From: Psychrobacter faecalis
GTDB lineage: Bacteria > Pseudomonadota > Gammaproteobacteria > Pseudomonadales > Moraxellaceae
Direction: 5' to 3'
Length of the DNA: 64,000 nt
NCBI RefSeq assembly: GCF_016107575.1
Contig: NZ_JABAST010000016.1
Location: 1 to 64,000 of the forward strand
This document shows, piece by piece, positions 50,746-63,398 of the stretch; within the stretch, counting starts at the first letter, position 1, and each line of letters starts with the position of its first letter. A program made the translations under genes and the position numbers. The notes below the pieces were generated by a model. The model ran no database searches. It saw nothing but the letters and a program-made list of their open reading frames with translations, and was not told the DNA's origin.

Positions 50746-50784
50746 CAATAAAAAAGCCAGCAACTGAGGCTGGCTTTTTTATTG
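50746..50784 (-). terminator. Terminator of rpoBC
   Basis: 16-bp perfect stem caataaaaaagccagc / gctggcttttttattg with a seven-base loop. It starts 27 bases past the rpoC stop. Confidence 0.93.
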
Positions 50785-50810
50785 AGAGAAATAACTAAAG
50801 GTTATTTAGA

Positions 50811-53800
50811 TTAATGATTACCTTGGTTAAGCTCTTGAGCAAAGGCTTCATCAAAGCTTGCAAAGTCTGTGCTATCGGTACTAGCAGACATATCAAACGC
50901 TGCATTCAAATCATTATCTTGCAGCTTTTGCTCCGCTTTTTCTTTGCGAGCTTTATGATAAGCAAGACCAGTACCAGCAGGAATCAAGCGACCAACCACC
51001 ACGTTCTCTTTTAGACCGCGTAGCTCATCAACTTTACCTGTCACAGCTGCCGCCGTTAGGACACGGGTTGTCTCCTGGAACGATGCCGCTGAGATAAAGC
51101 TTTCTGTTGCCAAGCTTGCTTTGGTAATACCAAGCAATTGACGCTCATACTTAACTGGGAACTTATCTTCCGCTTCCAGTTTCGCATTCAGCGCTTTGAC
51201 GTCAGCGTACTCAACCTGGTCACCTTTAAAGTAGCTTGAATCACCACCGTCCGTGACTTCAACTTTACGCAGCATCTGACGAATGATAACTTCGATGTGC
51301 TTGTCGTTGATTTTCACGCCCTGTAAGCGATAAACGTCCTGAACTTCGTTTACGATATAATCAGCAAGCGCAGTTTGTCCTTTTAGACGTAAGATATCGT
51401 GCGGGTTTTGTGGACCATCAGCGATAATCTCACCACGAGCAACCGTCTCGTTTTCGAAGACGTTGATCTGACGCCATTTCGGGATTAGCTCTTCATGGAC
51501 TTCACCATCTTCATTGGTAATAATGAAGCGATTTTTACCTTTGGTCTCTTTACCGAAGCTGACGACACCCGTCATTTCTGCCATGATGGCATGATCTTTC
51601 GGACGACGCGCTTCAAATAAGTCAGCAACACGTGGTAGACCACCGGTAATATCTTTGGTTCCTGAAGACGCTTGTGGTACACGGCCTAAAATCGAACCGG
51701 CTGCTACTTTCTCACCATCGCTGACACGAATAATCGTTTCAGCTGGTAAGAAGTAAACCACTTCTTTACCTTCGTCAGTGTTCAAGATAATCGCCGGACG
51801 TAAGTCTTTGGCTGAACTTGAACGGTCACGAGTCGCTAGGATTTCAAACGAGCTCATACCAGTGGCATCATCAACTTTAACCGTTGCTGTCGAACCATCA
51901 ACAATATCACTAAAGCGTGCGGTACCGGCGAACTCTGTGATAATTGGGTGCGTATGCGGATCCCATTTAGCGATAGTTTGACCGCCTTCGACCTGCTCTT
52001 CGTTTTTCACAAGGACGCTAGAACCATAAGGTACTTTATAGCGCTCACGCTCACGGCCAAGCTCATCGGTCAATGCCAATTCTGCTGAACGCGATACGAT
52101 AACCAAGTGACCATCGGTATGTTGTACCGTTTTCATGTTCTCAAAGTGCACTTGACCCGCATTACGTGCTGAGATGCTATTGTCTACAGACGCCGAACTT
52201 GCAGCCCCACCAACGTGGAACGTACGCATGGTTAACTGAGTACCAGGTTCGCCGATAGACTGCGCTGCCATAACACCGACTGACTCGCCGATATTGACTT
52301 TATGACCACGAGCAAGGTCACGACCATAACACTGTGAACAAACGCCATGCTCAATATCACACGTGATGACCGAACGTACCCAAATATCATCAATCGCGTT
52401 GTTATCAAGCACATTTACCCAATACTCATCGATTAAGGTACCTGCTGGAATCAAGACTTTTGACGCATCATCGTTGTAAGTAACATCACGCGCGGTCACA
52501 CGACCAAGGACTAGTTCACCGAGTTTCTCGATGATTTCGCCACCTTGAATGTGCGGCTTCATGAGCAAGCCTTCCTCAGTACCACAATCTTCGCTAGTGA
52601 TAACCAAATCTTGCGCTACGTCAACCAAACGACGCGTCAAGTAACCTGAGTTAGCGGTTTTTAGAGCGGTATCAGCCAAGCCTTTACGTGCACCGTGCGT
52701 TGAAATAAAGTACTGCAGTACGGTCAAACCTTCGCGGAAGTTGGCCTTAATCGGCGTCTCAATAATTGAGCCATCCGGTTTTGCCATCAAACCACGCATA
52801 CCTGCTAACTGACGAATCTGAGCGGCACTACCACGAGCACCAGAATCCGACATGATAAAGATAGAGTTGAACGATTTCTGCTCGTCTTCTTCACCTTTGG
52901 CATTGATAACTTTATCAGTTGCCAAGTTATCCATCATCGCTTTAGCGACTTTATCATTGGTACGCGACCAGATATCAACCACTTTGTTATAACGCTCACC
53001 CGCGGTCACAAAACCTTGCTCGAATTGATCTTCAATCTCGCGAACTTCTGCTTCAGCGGTTTCGATGATTTGTTTTTTCAGCGGTGGAATGACCATATCA
53101 TCGATACCGATAGATACGCCAGATAAGGTTGCTTGTGCAAAACCAAGGTACATCAATTGGTCAGCGAACATAACACTTTCTTTCACGCCAACTTTACGGT
53201 AGCAAGAGTTGATCAATTTAGAGATATTTTTCTTGGTCATCTCTTGGTTACACTCATCAAACGTCATACCTTTAGGCATGATGTTCCAGATCAACAAACG
53301 GCCAGCAACGGTATCTTGCATCTTGACTTCTTTGGTCTCATTACCTTCGTCGTCGACATGAGTTTCCGTTACACGCACTTTAATCTTAGCGTTAACATGC
53401 AAATCGTTTGAGCCAATCGCACGCAATGCTTCATTAACGGTGGCAAAGATCATGCCCTCGCCTTTGGCATTGATTGATGAACGGCTGATGTAATACAAAC
53501 CAAGTACAACGTCTTGTGATGGTACGATGATTGGATCACCGTTCGCAGGCGACAAGATATTGTTGGTCGACATCATTAACGCACGTGATTCAAGCTGTGC
53601 TTCTAGGGTCAATGGCACGTGTACCGCCATTTGGTCACCGTCAAAGTCGGCGTTGAACGCGGTACAAACGAGAGGATGCAGCTGAATCGCTTTACCTTCG
53701 ATCAATACTGGCTCAAATGCTTGTAGACCCAAACGGTGAAGCGTCGGCGCACGGTTCAGTAGTACTGGATGCTCACGGATAACCATGGCCAGCATATCCC

Positions 53801-55031
53801 ACACTTGTGGCTCTTCACGCTCTACCATCTTTTTGGCAGCTTTAATCGTAGTCGCTAGACCATGAGACAATAGCTTGTTATAAGTAAATGGCTTGAATAG
53901 TTCTAGTGCCATTTTCTTCGGTAGACCACACTGATGTAGACGCAGGGTCGGACCTACAACGATAACCGAACGACCAGAGTAGTCAACACGCTTACCAAGT
54001 AAGTTCTGACGGAAACGGCCTTGCTTACCTTTGATCATATCTGCCAAAGATTTTAATGGGCGCTTATTACTACCGGTAATCGCACGTCCACGGCGACCGT
54101 TATCAAGCAAGGCATCGACTGATTCTTGCAACATACGTTTTTCGTTACGTACGATGATATCAGGGGCGCTTAGCTCTAATAGACGCTTTAAACGGTTGTT
54201 ACGGTTAATTACGCGGCGATATAAATCGTTTAGATCTGATGTCGCAAAACGGCCGCCTTCTAGTGGTACTAGCGGGCGCAAATCTGGTGGTAGTACTGGT
54301 AAGATATTCATTACCATCCACTCAGGCTTGTTATTAGAATCACGGAATGCTTCTAATAATTTAAGACGCTTAGACATCTTTTTAAGTTTAGTCTCAGAAC
54401 CGGTTTGCGGAATGGCTTCACGCAGCTCATCAATCTCGATATCTAAATCGATGTCTTTTAATAGGTCTTGAACCGCTTCAGCACCCATTTTGGCCGTGAA
54501 CTCATCGCCAAATTCTTCAAGCGCTTTATAATAATCTTCATCATCAAGCAGCTGATACTTCTCTAAAGAAGTCAGACCAGGCTCGGTGACGATATAGCTT
54601 TCAAAATATAGGACGCGTTCGATATCACGAAGCGTCATATCTAACAACAGACCAATGCGGCTTGGTAAAGATTTTAAGAACCAAATATGCGCAACAGGAC
54701 TGGCTAGGTCGATATGACCCATGCGGTCGCGACGTACTTTAGCGGTCGTGACTTCAACGCCACATTTTTCACAGATAACGCCTTGGAACTTACGGCGCTT
54801 GTATTTACCACATAAACATTCAAAGTCTTTTACTGGGCCAAAGATTTTGGCACAGAATAGACCATCACGCTCAGGCTTAAAGGTACGATAGTTAATCGTT
54901 TCTGGTTTTTTAACTTCACCATGTGACCATGATTTGATCACATCAGGTGAGGCCAACGTAATTTGAATACTGTCAAATTCATGGTTACCGTTACCGGTAG
55001 GGCTTTGCATGATATCGAGTAAATCTTTCAA
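50811..55031 (-). CDS. rpoC: RNA polymerase subunit beta'
   Basis: Protein of 1406 residues, the usual length. The start codon is TTG, eight bases after GGAG, giving the standard MKDLLDIM. The N-terminal zinc site is CLCGKYKR...CEKCG. The active-site loop is [12 protein letters not shown], whose three Asp bind the catalytic Mg. The rudder, bridge helix and trigger loop regions are intact (for example [17 protein letters not shown] and [13 protein letters not shown]). The second zinc site is [13 protein letters not shown]. It follows rpoB by 167 bp and ends at a strong terminator. Confidence 0.99.
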   Translation of the reverse strand: MKDLLDIMQSPTGNGNHEFDSIQITLASPDVIKSWSHGEVKKPETINYRTFKPERDGLFCAKIFGPVKDFECLCGKYKRRKFQGVICEKCGVEVTTAKVRRDRMGHIDLASPVAHIWFLKSLPSRIGLLLDMTLRDIERVLYFESYIVTEPGLTSLEKYQLLDDEDYYKALEEFGDEFTAKMGAEAVQDLLKDIDLDIEIDELREAIPQTGSETKLKKMSKRLKLLEAFRDSNNKPEWMVMNILPVLPPDLRPLVPLEGGRFATSDLNDLYRRVINRNNRLKRLLELSAPDIIVRNEKRMLQESVDALLDNGRRGRAITGSNKRPLKSLADMIKGKQGRFRQNLLGKRVDYSGRSVIVVGPTLRLHQCGLPKKMALELFKPFTYNKLLSHGLATTIKAAKKMVEREEPQVWDMLAMVIREHPVLLNRAPTLHRLGLQAFEPVLIEGKAIQLHPLVCTAFNADFDGDQMAVHVPLTLEAQLESRALMMSTNNILSPANGDPIIVPSQDVVLGLYYISRSSINAKGEGMIFATVNEALRAIGSNDLHVNAKIKVRVTETHVDDEGNETKEVKMQDTVAGRLLIWNIMPKGMTFDECNQEMTKKNISKLINSCYRKVGVKESVMFADQLMYLGFAQATLSGVSIGIDDMVIPPLKKQIIETAEAEVREIEDQFEQGFVTAGERYNKVVDIWSRTNDKVAKAMMDNLATDKVINAKGEEDEQKSFNSIFIMSDSGARGSAAQIRQLAGMRGLMAKPDGSIIETPIKANFREGLTVLQYFISTHGARKGLADTALKTANSGYLTRRLVDVAQDLVITSEDCGTEEGLLMKPHIQGGEIIEKLGELVLGRVTARDVTYNDDASKVLIPAGTLIDEYWVNVLDNNAIDDIWVRSVITCDIEHGVCSQCYGRDLARGHKVNIGESVGVMAAQSIGEPGTQLTMRTFHVGGAASSASVDNSISARNAGQVHFENMKTVQHTDGHLVIVSRSAELALTDELGRERERYKVPYGSSVLVKNEEQVEGGQTIAKWDPHTHPIITEFAGTARFSDIVDGSTATVKVDDATGMSSFEILATRDRSSSAKDLRPAIILNTDEGKEVVYFLPAETIIRVSDGEKVAAGSILGRVPQASSGTKDITGGLPRVADLFEARRPKDHAIMAEMTGVVSFGKETKGKNRFIITNEDGEVHEELIPKWRQINVFENETVARGEIIADGPQNPHDILRLKGQTALADYIVNEVQDVYRLQGVKINDKHIEVIIRQMLRKVEVTDGGDSSYFKGDQVEYADVKALNAKLEAEDKFPVKYERQLLGITKASLATESFISAASFQETTRVLTAAAVTGKVDELRGLKENVVVGRLIPAGTGLAYHKARKEKAEQKLQDNDLNAAFDMSASTDSTDFASFDEAFAQELNQGNH

Positions 55032-55198
55032 GTTGCTTCTCCGTTATCTTTATAATCATCTGACAGCGTGCTATGAGCGCGGCTAAGATGAATGAAGGCA
55101 ATGAATAGGGTTGAGACAAATCACTAAAAGCAGCAGCAATAAAGCAGACTGCCTTTAGTGGACAACTAAGTTAAACAGCTATTTTGCCTGCGTTGGTT

Positions 55199-58100
55199 TT
55201 AGTTGCTTTGTTTTAACTCAATATTAATACCCAGTGATTTGATTTCTTTGGTCAATACGTTAAACGATTCAGGCATACCTGGATCCATGTATTGTTCACC
55301 ATCGACGATGTTTTTGTACATACGTGTACGGCCTTCAACGTCATCCGACTTCACCGTTAGCATCTCTTGCAAGGTATAAGTCGCGCCATAGGCTTCTAGG
55401 GCCCAAACTTCCATCTCACCGAAGCGCTGACCACCAAACTGGGCTTTACCACCAAGCGGCTGCTGCGTCACAAGCGAGTAAGAACCGGTAGAACGCGCAT
55501 GCATCTTGTCATCAACCAAGTGGTTAAGTTTGAGCATATACATATAGCCAACGGTTACTTTACGGTCAAACTTCTGACCCGTACGACCATCATACAAGGT
55601 CTGCTGACCATCGCGATCCATTCCCGCAAGCTCAAGCAATTCTTTGACTTGATACTCATGAGCACCATCAAATACTGCGGTACCCATTGGTACACCGTCG
55701 CGTAAGTTGTCCGCCAGCGCCATGATGTCATCATCACTTAAGCTATCAAGATCAACGCTCTCACCGCCTACTTTGTTATAGATTTTATCTAAGAAATCAC
55801 GCAAATCTTTAATCGCAGCTTGGGCTTTGAGCATACCGTCAATCTTTTCGCCGAGGCCTTTCGCTGCCATACCCAAATGCGTCTCTAATACCTGACCGAT
55901 GTTCATACGCGATGGTACACCAAGTGGGTTCAAGACGATGTCAACGGTATTGCCATGTTCGTCATAAGGCATGTCTTCAACCGGCATAATGCGCGATACC
56001 ACACCCTTGTTACCATGACGACCGGCCATTTTATCACCAGGCTGGATACGGCGTTTAACCGCTAGATATACTTTAACGATTTTTTGTACGCCATGCTGTA
56101 AGTCATCACCAGCGGTCAATTTGCGTTTTTTCTCTGCAAATTTCACATCGATGTCTTTTTGCTTATCGACCAAGTAATCAGCGATTTGGGTCAGACGCTC
56201 AGAGATTTCTTCTTCAACCGGCTGGATATCAAGCAAGGTTTCAAGGCTCATCTCTTTCATGTCAGCCAATGCCATGACTGTACCGGCTTTTAGACCAGAA
56301 CCGCCACTGACTTTTTGACCATCAAGCAAGCTTGCGATACGGCCACGAGCCGCTTCTTCAAAGATGCGTAGCTCTTCTTTTAAATCTTTACGGTAGCTAT
56401 CAAGTTGTGATTTTTCAATCGCTTTAGCACGCGCATCTTTTTCAACGCCGTCACGGGTAAAGACTTGGACGTCAATGACCGTACCTTTGCTTGATGTTGG
56501 AACACGCAATGAGGTGTCTTTCACATCAGCGGCTTTTTCACCAAAGATCGCTCTGAGCAGTTTTTCTTCTGGGGTCAGTTGCGTCTCACCTTTTGGCGTG
56601 ACTTTACCAACTAAGATATCACCAGCGTCAACTTCAGCACCGATATAAACAATACCTGCTTCATCAAGGCTTGATAACGCCGCTTCACCAACGTTTGGAA
56701 TATCGGCAGTAATCTCTTCGGTACCAAGCTTAGTATCACGCGCTACACAGGTTAATTCTTGAATATGAATGGTGGTGAAACGATCTTCTTTGACCACTTT
56801 TTCAGATAACAAAATCGAATCTTCGAAGTTGTAACCATTCCAAGGCATAAAGGCAATACGAATGTTCTGACCTAACGCTAACTCCCCAAGGTCGGTTGAC
56901 GGACCATCGGCTAAGATATCACCAAAAGCAATTTCATCACCTTGGTTTACAATGATGCGTTGGTTAATACAAGTGTTTTGGTTTGAGCGCGTGTATTTGA
57001 TCAAGTTATAAATATCAATACCCGCTTCACCGGCGACCATTTCATCTTCATTGACACGCACGACGATACGCGACGCATCAACGTCTTCGATCACACCGCC
57101 ACGCTTCGCGATCACACAAACACCAGAGTCACGAGCAACGTGACGCTCCATACCGGTACCAACTAATGGCTTATCAGCACGTAACGTAGGAACAGCCTGA
57201 CGTTGCATGTTCGAGCCCATGAGCGCTCGGTTAGCATCGTCATGCTCTAGGAACGGAATCAAACCGGCGGCAACCGACACCACCTGGCTTGGTGACACAT
57301 CCATATGCGTCACTTTTTCTGGCGGCATACGTACAAACTCACCATAGCTACGCACACTGACCATTTCATCAGATAGCGCGCCTTCTGCCGTTACTGGCGA
57401 ATCCGCCTGAGCAATGACCGTACCGACTTCTTCAATCGCTGACAAGTATTCGATTTGATCCGTTACTTTACCGTCAACCACACGGCGATATGGCGTTTCT
57501 AAAAAACCAAAGCTGTTGGTTTTAGCAAAAGTCGCTAATGAGTTAATCAAGCCAATGTTTGGACCTTCAGGTGTTTCAATCGGACAGACGCGGCCATAAT
57601 GGGTATCGTGAACGTCACGTACTTCAAAGCCTGCACGCTCACGGGTCAAACCGCCCGGTCCTAACGCTGATACACGGCGTTTATGCGTCACTTCCGACAA
57701 TGGATTGTTCTGATCCATAAACTGTGATAACTGGCTTGAACCAAAGAATTCTTTCACTGCTGCCGCTACAGGCTTTGAGTTGATCAAATCTTGTGGTGAC
57801 AAGTTGTCAGATTCTGCTGATGATAAGCGCTCTTTTACCGCACGCTCAACACGCACTAGGCCGACACGGAATTGGTTTTCAGCCATCTCACCAACCGAAC
57901 GAATACGGCGGTTACCTAAATGGTCGATATCATCGACTTCGCCGCGACCGTTACGAATTTCAATCAACTCTTTTAGAACGTTAACGATATCATCATTGGT
58001 CAAAACACTACGCGCGCGCTGTACATCAGCATCGTCAGTGTCTTCAAACTCTAGACCCAAACGACGGTTAAACTTCATACGTCCGACGTTTGATAGGTCA

Positions 58101-59317
58101 TAACGGTCAGCGTTAAAGAACATGCTTTCAAACAGCTTTTCAGCGGTTTCAACCGTTGGTGGCTCACCGGGGCGCATGACCTTATAAATTTCAATCAAGG
58201 CTTCTTCACGGCTTGAGGTGCTATCGGCGCGTAGCGTATCGGCAATATAACTGCCTTGATCGATATCGTTGGTAAATAGAATGCTGAATTCTTTGATAGA
58301 ATCACTGGCTTCATACGAGCTTAACTTAACCAATAATTCATGATCAATAAGCGTATTGGCACGCGCAATCACTTCATCATTGACAACGATGTCTTCGGCC
58401 AAAATGCGTTCGTATAAATACTCATCAGGAATCGCAATTTTGGTCATACCCGCTTCTTCAAGCTGACGGATACGGCGGGCGTTGATACGTTTGCCCTGCT
58501 CGACGATCACCTCACCTTCTGGTGATACGATATCAAACTGTGCCATCTCACCACGCAGACGATCCGCAACCAAATCGATCTCAAACTGCTCTTCGCCTTT
58601 ATATACTTTTACTTTATCAAAGAACAAATCTAAGATTTCAGAGGTAGTTAGGCCTAGAGCGCGTAGGATAATAGACGCAAGCAATTTACGGCGACGGTCA
58701 ATACGCGCGAAAACCAAATCTTTGGCATCAAATTCAAAGTCTAACCAAGAACCACGGTAAGGAATGATACGGGCGTTGTAAAGCACTTTACCACTTGAAT
58801 GCGACTTACCTTTATCATGGTCAAAGAACACACCTGGCGAACGATGTAGCTGTGATACGATCACACGCTCAGTACCATTGATAATAAAGGTACCGTTAGC
58901 CGTCATCAATGGCATCTCGCCCATATAGACACTTTGCTCACGGATGTCTTTGATCGCCGCTTTGCTGTCTTTGTCTTTGCTGTCTTTATCTTTGATAATC
59001 AGACGGATTTTAACGCGCATTGGCGCTGCAAAGGTCGAACCACGTAAGATACACTCACGCTCATCAAACTCAGGCGTACCTAAATAATATTCAACAAATT
59101 GTAGCTCTGCGTTACCAGAGTGACTCTCAATTGGAAAAATAGAAGAAAACGCAGCTTGTAAACCAGTATTCTCACGAGCTTTTGGCTTTTTATGCTCTTG
59201 CAAAAATTGCTCATAAGAATCTACTTGGATAGACAACAAATAGGGAATGTCCATCACAGTAGGCAATTCAGCAAAACTTTTGCGAATACGCTTTTTTTCA
59301 GTATAAGAATATGCCAT
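55199..59317 (-). CDS. rpoB: RNA polymerase subunit beta
   Basis: Protein of 1372 residues, about 30 longer than E. coli RpoB. The rifampicin region (about 522-562) reads [20 protein letters not shown], then [10 protein letters not shown], with the susceptible-type Asp, His and Ser residues. The C-terminal segment [18 protein letters not shown] is intact. In the N-terminal lobe (about residues 110-120) a [10 protein letters not shown] repeat arises from a 15-bp tandem duplication. AAGGA precedes the ATG. It is separated from rplL by about 0.8 kb including a terminator, so rpoBC probably has its own promoter. Confidence 0.99.
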   Translation of the reverse strand: MAYSYTEKKRIRKSFAELPTVMDIPYLLSIQVDSYEQFLQEHKKPKARENTGLQAAFSSIFPIESHSGNAELQFVEYYLGTPEFDERECILRGSTFAAPMRVKIRLIIKDKDSKDKDSKAAIKDIREQSVYMGEMPLMTANGTFIINGTERVIVSQLHRSPGVFFDHDKGKSHSSGKVLYNARIIPYRGSWLDFEFDAKDLVFARIDRRRKLLASIILRALGLTTSEILDLFFDKVKVYKGEEQFEIDLVADRLRGEMAQFDIVSPEGEVIVEQGKRINARRIRQLEEAGMTKIAIPDEYLYERILAEDIVVNDEVIARANTLIDHELLVKLSSYEASDSIKEFSILFTNDIDQGSYIADTLRADSTSSREEALIEIYKVMRPGEPPTVETAEKLFESMFFNADRYDLSNVGRMKFNRRLGLEFEDTDDADVQRARSVLTNDDIVNVLKELIEIRNGRGEVDDIDHLGNRRIRSVGEMAENQFRVGLVRVERAVKERLSSAESDNLSPQDLINSKPVAAAVKEFFGSSQLSQFMDQNNPLSEVTHKRRVSALGPGGLTRERAGFEVRDVHDTHYGRVCPIETPEGPNIGLINSLATFAKTNSFGFLETPYRRVVDGKVTDQIEYLSAIEEVGTVIAQADSPVTAEGALSDEMVSVRSYGEFVRMPPEKVTHMDVSPSQVVSVAAGLIPFLEHDDANRALMGSNMQRQAVPTLRADKPLVGTGMERHVARDSGVCVIAKRGGVIEDVDASRIVVRVNEDEMVAGEAGIDIYNLIKYTRSNQNTCINQRIIVNQGDEIAFGDILADGPSTDLGELALGQNIRIAFMPWNGYNFEDSILLSEKVVKEDRFTTIHIQELTCVARDTKLGTEEITADIPNVGEAALSSLDEAGIVYIGAEVDAGDILVGKVTPKGETQLTPEEKLLRAIFGEKAADVKDTSLRVPTSSKGTVIDVQVFTRDGVEKDARAKAIEKSQLDSYRKDLKEELRIFEEAARGRIASLLDGQKVSGGSGLKAGTVMALADMKEMSLETLLDIQPVEEEISERLTQIADYLVDKQKDIDVKFAEKKRKLTAGDDLQHGVQKIVKVYLAVKRRIQPGDKMAGRHGNKGVVSRIMPVEDMPYDEHGNTVDIVLNPLGVPSRMNIGQVLETHLGMAAKGLGEKIDGMLKAQAAIKDLRDFLDKIYNKVGGESVDLDSLSDDDIMALADNLRDGVPMGTAVFDGAHEYQVKELLELAGMDRDGQQTLYDGRTGQKFDRKVTVGYMYMLKLNHLVDDKMHARSTGSYSLVTQQPLGGKAQFGGQRFGEMEVWALEAYGATYTLQEMLTVKSDDVEGRTRMYKNIVDGEQYMDPGMPESFNVLTKEIKSLGINIELKQSN
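58961..58990 (-). repeat. 15-bp in-frame tandem duplication in rpoB
   Basis: tttgctgtctttgtc followed by tttgctgtctttatc (one mismatch) encodes DKDSK twice in a surface region of the beta subunit. Confidence 0.9.
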
Positions 59318-60120
59318 CGAGAGTCCTTACAGTAAACGTGGAAACAAATTGAAAGCGCGGCCGACTTGCATCAATACTATTTAATATGAATATCATGCAA
59401 ACCTGGCAACGTAAACGATAATATAAAACGGATATTCATGCTCATTTAATGACTGCTGATTAATTCACGCGTATAGTGCATAATTAATCCAGTTTATTTA
59501 AGCGTAAATCGGCATCTAAGCATGCCTATATGAGTGCTAACACTAAAAATTTCAATGCCTTGCACCTTTTAACTTTGTAGTACTTACGAGTAACCACTGC
59601 ACCGTATCTAAGACCAATGACTGGCATTTAGATACTATTGATTCTCTTTGTAAATTCACTTAAAGTACTATTGCTACTTCTCTTTTAAAAACCTACTCAT
59701 CATCTGCTATCATAAGTAATATCGTCGCTGATATCTACCGTCTACCAGTGCATATACTGACAGTAAAACCTTACCAGATGATTTAATTAACAGCGTTTAG
59801 ATTAAAAATCTGAGATAACTATAAATTTTGAAACAGTGACTTATTATAAAGCAGTGACTTTTAGAATCAGTATAAATTATAGTGTTAATGAAAAGCATGC
59901 AGACACAAAAAAATGCCAAACATCGATCGACGTTTAGCTCGTTAACTGATTTCAATAACTACTAAGTGTGCTTGCATGTATATCGTCTGTCCTTTTGATG
60001 GGTATCCACCGTGATGTTGCATACGTATGTTGGCAGACACAAAAGGTCAAGCTACGGATTATAATAAAAAAAAGCTGATAATGCAAGGCATTACCAGCTT
60101 TTTTTTTACAGCAGTTGAAC
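59318..60120 (-). promoter_or_regulatory. rplL-rpoB spacer, probable rpoBC promoter/leader
   Basis: About 800 bp with no reading frame. It begins (minus strand) with the rplL terminator and must supply rpoBC transcription initiation. It is AT-rich, and no unique -10/-35 pair stands out. In E. coli the corresponding spacer is much shorter and holds only a partial attenuator and an RNase III site. Confidence 0.5.
60066..60107 (-). terminator. Strong terminator/attenuator after rplL
   Basis: Stem AAGCTGGTAATGC / GCATTATCAGCTT (one wobble pair) extended by an A/T tract, three-base loop, then eight T. It starts 13 bases past the rplL stop. Confidence 0.9.
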
Positions 60121-60492
60121 TTATTTTAGTTCAATAGTTGCACCAGCTTCTTCAAGTTTCTTTTTCAACTCTTCAGCTTCAGCTTTGTTTACGCCTTCTT
60201 TGATTGGAGCTGGAGCGCTTTCAACCAAATCTTTCGCTTCTTTCAAGCCAAGGCCAGTAGCTTCACGTACTGCTTTAATGACGCCAACTTTCTTCTCGCC
60301 AAAGCTGGCAAGAACAACGTCAAACTCGTCTTTTTCTTCAGCAGCGGCAGCAGCAGGACCAGCAGCAGGTGCAGCAGCGGCAACAGCAGCAGTTACGCCG
60401 AATTTTTCTTCCATGTCGCTGATTAACTCAACGATATCCATTACTGACATTTCAGCGATTGCGTTTAACACATCATCTTTAGATAGTGCCAT
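60121..60492 (-). CDS. rplL: Ribosomal protein L7/L12
   Basis: Protein of 123 residues forming the flexible stalk dimers of the 50S subunit that recruit translation GTPases. The N-terminal dimerisation domain (1-33) leads into an Ala/Pro/Gly hinge (about 35-52) and the C-terminal factor-binding domain with [27 protein letters not shown]. The ATG follows CGGAGAG. It is the downstream partner of rplJ; L10 holds several L7/L12 copies. Confidence 0.99.
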   Translation of the reverse strand: MALSKDDVLNAIAEMSVMDIVELISDMEEKFGVTAAVAAAAPAAGPAAAAAEEKDEFDVVLASFGEKKVGVIKAVREATGLGLKEAKDLVESAPAPIKEGVNKAEAEELKKKLEEAGATIELK

Positions 60493-60618
60493 GAGAACTC
60501 TCCGTTATCTGATAAAATTTAGTTGGTTTTAATATCGCTTGGATTGCTTGCCAAATGTTTAAATAGGGTTGGCAATAAAGTGCAATCGGCGATGTCAAAG
60601 TTACGTTAAAACAAGCAA

Positions 60619-61146
60619 TTAAGCAGCTTCTTTTGCGTCTTTGATTGCCGCTACCGTGCGAACGAACTTGCCAGGAACTGCGTTCATAGTCTGGACAAGC
60701 TTGGTCACTGGTGCGTTCATAGTAGCCATTAGGATAGAGATTGCTTCGTCGCGAGTTGGTAGCTTCGATACGCGCTCTAGCTCTTCTGGACCATAAACTT
60801 CACCACCGACTGATACCAATTTGGTCTCTAAAGCTTTGTTATCTTTGCTGAAGTCGAAAACGACTCGAGCGGCAGATCCCAAATCTTCCATAGAGAAAGC
60901 CAAAAGTAGTGGACCAGTCATACGGTCTGACATGCTCTCAAACTTAGTGCCTTCAAAAGCGCGTTTTGCTAGGGTATTTTTTACCACTTTCAAAACGACA
61001 CCTTTATCACGAGCTTGTTCGCGCAGCTGAGTAAGCTTTGCAACACCAATACCGTGATATTCGGCAGCTACTGCTGAGTAAGCATTAGCAGCAACTTCAG
61101 ACACTTCAGCCACAACTTGTTGTTTTTGCTCTAGCGTTAATGCCAT
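60619..61146 (-). CDS. rplJ: Ribosomal protein L10
   Basis: Protein of 175 residues, the base of the ribosomal stalk. The rRNA-binding N-terminal domain has AAEYHGIGVAKLTQLR and VVKNTLAKRAFEG. The C-terminal helix that carries L7/L12 dimers runs from about 130 onward. AAAGGAG precedes the ATG. The 427-bp upstream spacer is the place for the L10 autoregulatory leader. Confidence 0.99.
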   Translation of the reverse strand: MALTLEQKQQVVAEVSEVAANAYSAVAAEYHGIGVAKLTQLREQARDKGVVLKVVKNTLAKRAFEGTKFESMSDRMTGPLLLAFSMEDLGSAARVVFDFSKDNKALETKLVSVGGEVYGPEELERVSKLPTRDEAISILMATMNAPVTKLVQTMNAVPGKFVRTVAAIKDAKEAA

Positions 61147-61573
61147 AAGTTGACTCCTTTAATCTTATCAATCCGCTCATTATTTAATATTCTAAAACCG
61201 AAGTTTTGGACAATGTAAACAACTTACTACGACTGACTTGATACGACACGTTATGTATAAACTCCATAAAGAGTTCATTCATAACGACTGATTACGGCAC
61301 CGTTATCAGACTGACATCGAGTAATAATTTGGTATAAATACCAATCTATTGGCTCTTATCAACAACTGGGTGGGTCACCGTCTGCGTAGGACAACTAAGA
61401 TTTTCACCTGTCGTCGATTAACAAAAGCAGCTTACCATCACAAGTAATAATAAACCGCTTTCTACCTACGGTCTTAGACAGCGAAGCGTTTGCTACGCTG
61501 ACCTAATTCTTTAAAACAATATGGGCGCTTTATTCAAAATCGTTGAATAAAGAGCAGTTTTTATACAATAAAA
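61147..61573 (-). promoter_or_regulatory. rplJL leader region, candidate L10 autoregulatory RNA
   Basis: Spacer of 427 bp between rplA and rplJ with no gene. In gammaproteobacteria the rplJ 5' leader folds into an L10-binding structure that represses rplJL translation. Position and length fit, and several short inverted pairs are visible, but I could not trace the consensus fold by eye. A separate rplJ promoter probably lies here too. Confidence 0.45.
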
Positions 61574-62275
61574 TTATTTGGCAACGCGATATGGAACAGG
61601 ATCAATTGAGATACCTGGGCCCATGGTGCTAGACAAGGTAATTTTCTTAATGAAAGTACCTTTAGACGTCGCAGGTTTAGCGCGTTTAAGATCAGATAGC
61701 AATGCTTGAGCGTTTTGCATAACTTGCTCAGCAGTAAAGCCAACTTGACCGATCGTGGTATGGATAATACCCGCTTTATCAACACGGTACTGTGCTTGAC
61801 CCGCTTTCGCATTAGTCACAGCTTCAGCAACGTTAGGCGTTACCGTACCAACTTTTGGGTTAGGCATTAGGCCACGTGGACCTAGGATAGTACCTAATTG
61901 ACCAACCACACGCATCGCGTCAGGCGCAGCAATAACGATATCAAAGTCCATATTACCGGCTTTGATTTGCTCAGCTAGGTCTTCAAAACCAACGATGTCA
62001 GCACCGGCTTCTTTAGCGGCTTCAGCAGCAGCGCCTTGAGCAAAGACAGCAACGCGTTTGGTTTTACCAGTACCCGCAGGTAGGTTGGTAGCACCACGAA
62101 CGACTTGATCAGATTTACGTGGGTCAACGCCCAAGTTTACTGCGATGTCGATAGACTCTTTGAATTTAAGAGCTGGCAAATCGTTTAGGATTTGAACGGC
62201 TTCTTCAAGAGTGTATAATTTTTCGTTTTCAACGCGCTCAGCGATTAGCTTTTGACGCTTAGTAAGTTTACTCAT
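61574..62275 (-). CDS. rplA: Ribosomal protein L1
   Basis: Protein of 233 residues binding 23S rRNA at the mobile L1 stalk and, in related bacteria, repressing translation of the rplKA mRNA. Typical segments: [58 protein letters not shown] and the final GPGISIDP. The ATG directly follows the rplK stop codon, with GGAGGG inside the end of rplK, so the pair is translationally coupled. Confidence 0.99.
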   Translation of the reverse strand: MSKLTKRQKLIAERVENEKLYTLEEAVQILNDLPALKFKESIDIAVNLGVDPRKSDQVVRGATNLPAGTGKTKRVAVFAQGAAAEAAKEAGADIVGFEDLAEQIKAGNMDFDIVIAAPDAMRVVGQLGTILGPRGLMPNPKVGTVTPNVAEAVTNAKAGQAQYRVDKAGIIHTTIGQVGFTAEQVMQNAQALLSDLKRAKPATSKGTFIKKITLSSTMGPGISIDPVPYRVAK

Positions 62276-62707
62276 TTACACACCCTCCACGGTAATACCC
62301 ATTGAACGTGCAGTACCAGCGATGGTACGGACAGCAGCATCAAGACCAGCAGCGGTTAAGTCTGCATCTTTAGTCTTAACGATTTCTTCTAATTGTGCAC
62401 GGTCAACTTTACCGACTTTAGCGGTGTTAGGTGTACCAGAACCTTTAGCGATACCAGCAGCCTTACGTAGTAAGTATGCAGCTGGTGGTGACTTCATGAT
62501 GAAGGTAAAAGATTTATCGCTGTATACGGTGATCTCAGTAGGAATCGGTAGACCCGGCTCTTGGTTTGAGGTCGCAGCGTTAAATTCTTTACAGAACGCC
62601 ATGATGTTCACGCCTTTTTGACCCAATGCTGGACCAATCGGTGGTGAAGGATTTGCTTTACCTGCAGGCACTTGCAGTTTGATGTAACCATCAATCTTCT
62701 TAGCCAT
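62276..62707 (-). CDS. rplK: Ribosomal protein L11
   Basis: Protein of 143 residues at the GTPase-associated centre of the 50S subunit. The N-terminal Pro-rich domain ([25 protein letters not shown]) and the C-terminal RNA-binding domain (ITVEGV end, [25 protein letters not shown]) are complete. TAGGAGAG precedes the ATG. It is 90 bp downstream of nusG and overlaps nothing. Confidence 0.99.
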   Translation of the reverse strand: MAKKIDGYIKLQVPAGKANPSPPIGPALGQKGVNIMAFCKEFNAATSNQEPGLPIPTEITVYSDKSFTFIMKSPPAAYLLRKAAGIAKGSGTPNTAKVGKVDRAQLEEIVKTKDADLTAAGLDAAVRTIAGTARSMGITVEGV

Positions 62708-62797
62708 GATACTCTCCTAAATGGGTAATAGCGCCAAATCAATGTGGTATGCACCTCATTGACTAACAGCTCCCCGGTTGATGAATGTTTTACCGGT

Positions 62798-63328
62798 TTA
62801 GTCTAGTTTTTCAACTTTACTAAACTCAAGCTCGACCTGGGTCGGGCGATTAAATACGTTTACCGTTAAATGCAGTTTAGACTTCTCATAATCCACTTTT
62901 TCCACCAACCCTTTAAAGTCCGTAAATGGACCATCGATAACCAACAACTCTTCGCCTGGCTCAAATAGAGTCTTCGGACGTGGGTCAGCTTCAGTCTGAT
63001 TTAAACGGTTTAAAATACGGTCGGCTTCTACTTGCGTAATCGGTGCTGGCGTTTCAGGCGTGCCACCGACAAAGCCCATAATACGCGGGCAGTCTTTGAC
63101 GATATGCCACGTGTTGTCGTTCATTTCCATCTGAATCAATACATAGCCTGGAAAGAACTTACGCTCACTTTTACGCTTTTTGCCGTCTTTCATTTCAACG
63201 ACTTCTTCGGTAGGTACCAAAACATCGCCGAATGAATCAGCAAATTCACTACGATTGATACGATCAGTTAATGAACGTTGTACTTGCTTTTCATATCCTG
63301 AAAACGCTTGGACAATATACCAACGCAT
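62798..63328 (-). CDS. nusG: Transcription antitermination factor NusG
   Basis: Protein of 176 residues that rides on RNA polymerase, increases processivity and links to Rho or the ribosome. The NGN domain includes [28 protein letters not shown] and PRIMGFVGG. The C-terminal KOW domain has [38 protein letters not shown] precedes the ATG. It follows secE by 70 bp. Confidence 0.99.
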   Translation of the reverse strand: MRWYIVQAFSGYEKQVQRSLTDRINRSEFADSFGDVLVPTEEVVEMKDGKKRKSERKFFPGYVLIQMEMNDNTWHIVKDCPRIMGFVGGTPETPAPITQVEADRILNRLNQTEADPRPKTLFEPGEELLVIDGPFTDFKGLVEKVDYEKSKLHLTVNVFNRPTQVELEFSKVEKLD

Positions 63329-63398
63329 ATCACGCTCCTGATCAGTAAAGTTAAGTCGTTATAAGTAAATCTGGCTTAATGGACACTAATACGCGTCA

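Noticed and set aside
59834..59869. Additional tandem repeat in the rplL-rpoB spacer (cagtgactt twice)
   Set aside because: Only about nine to ten bases match in an 18-base period; too weak to list with the others.
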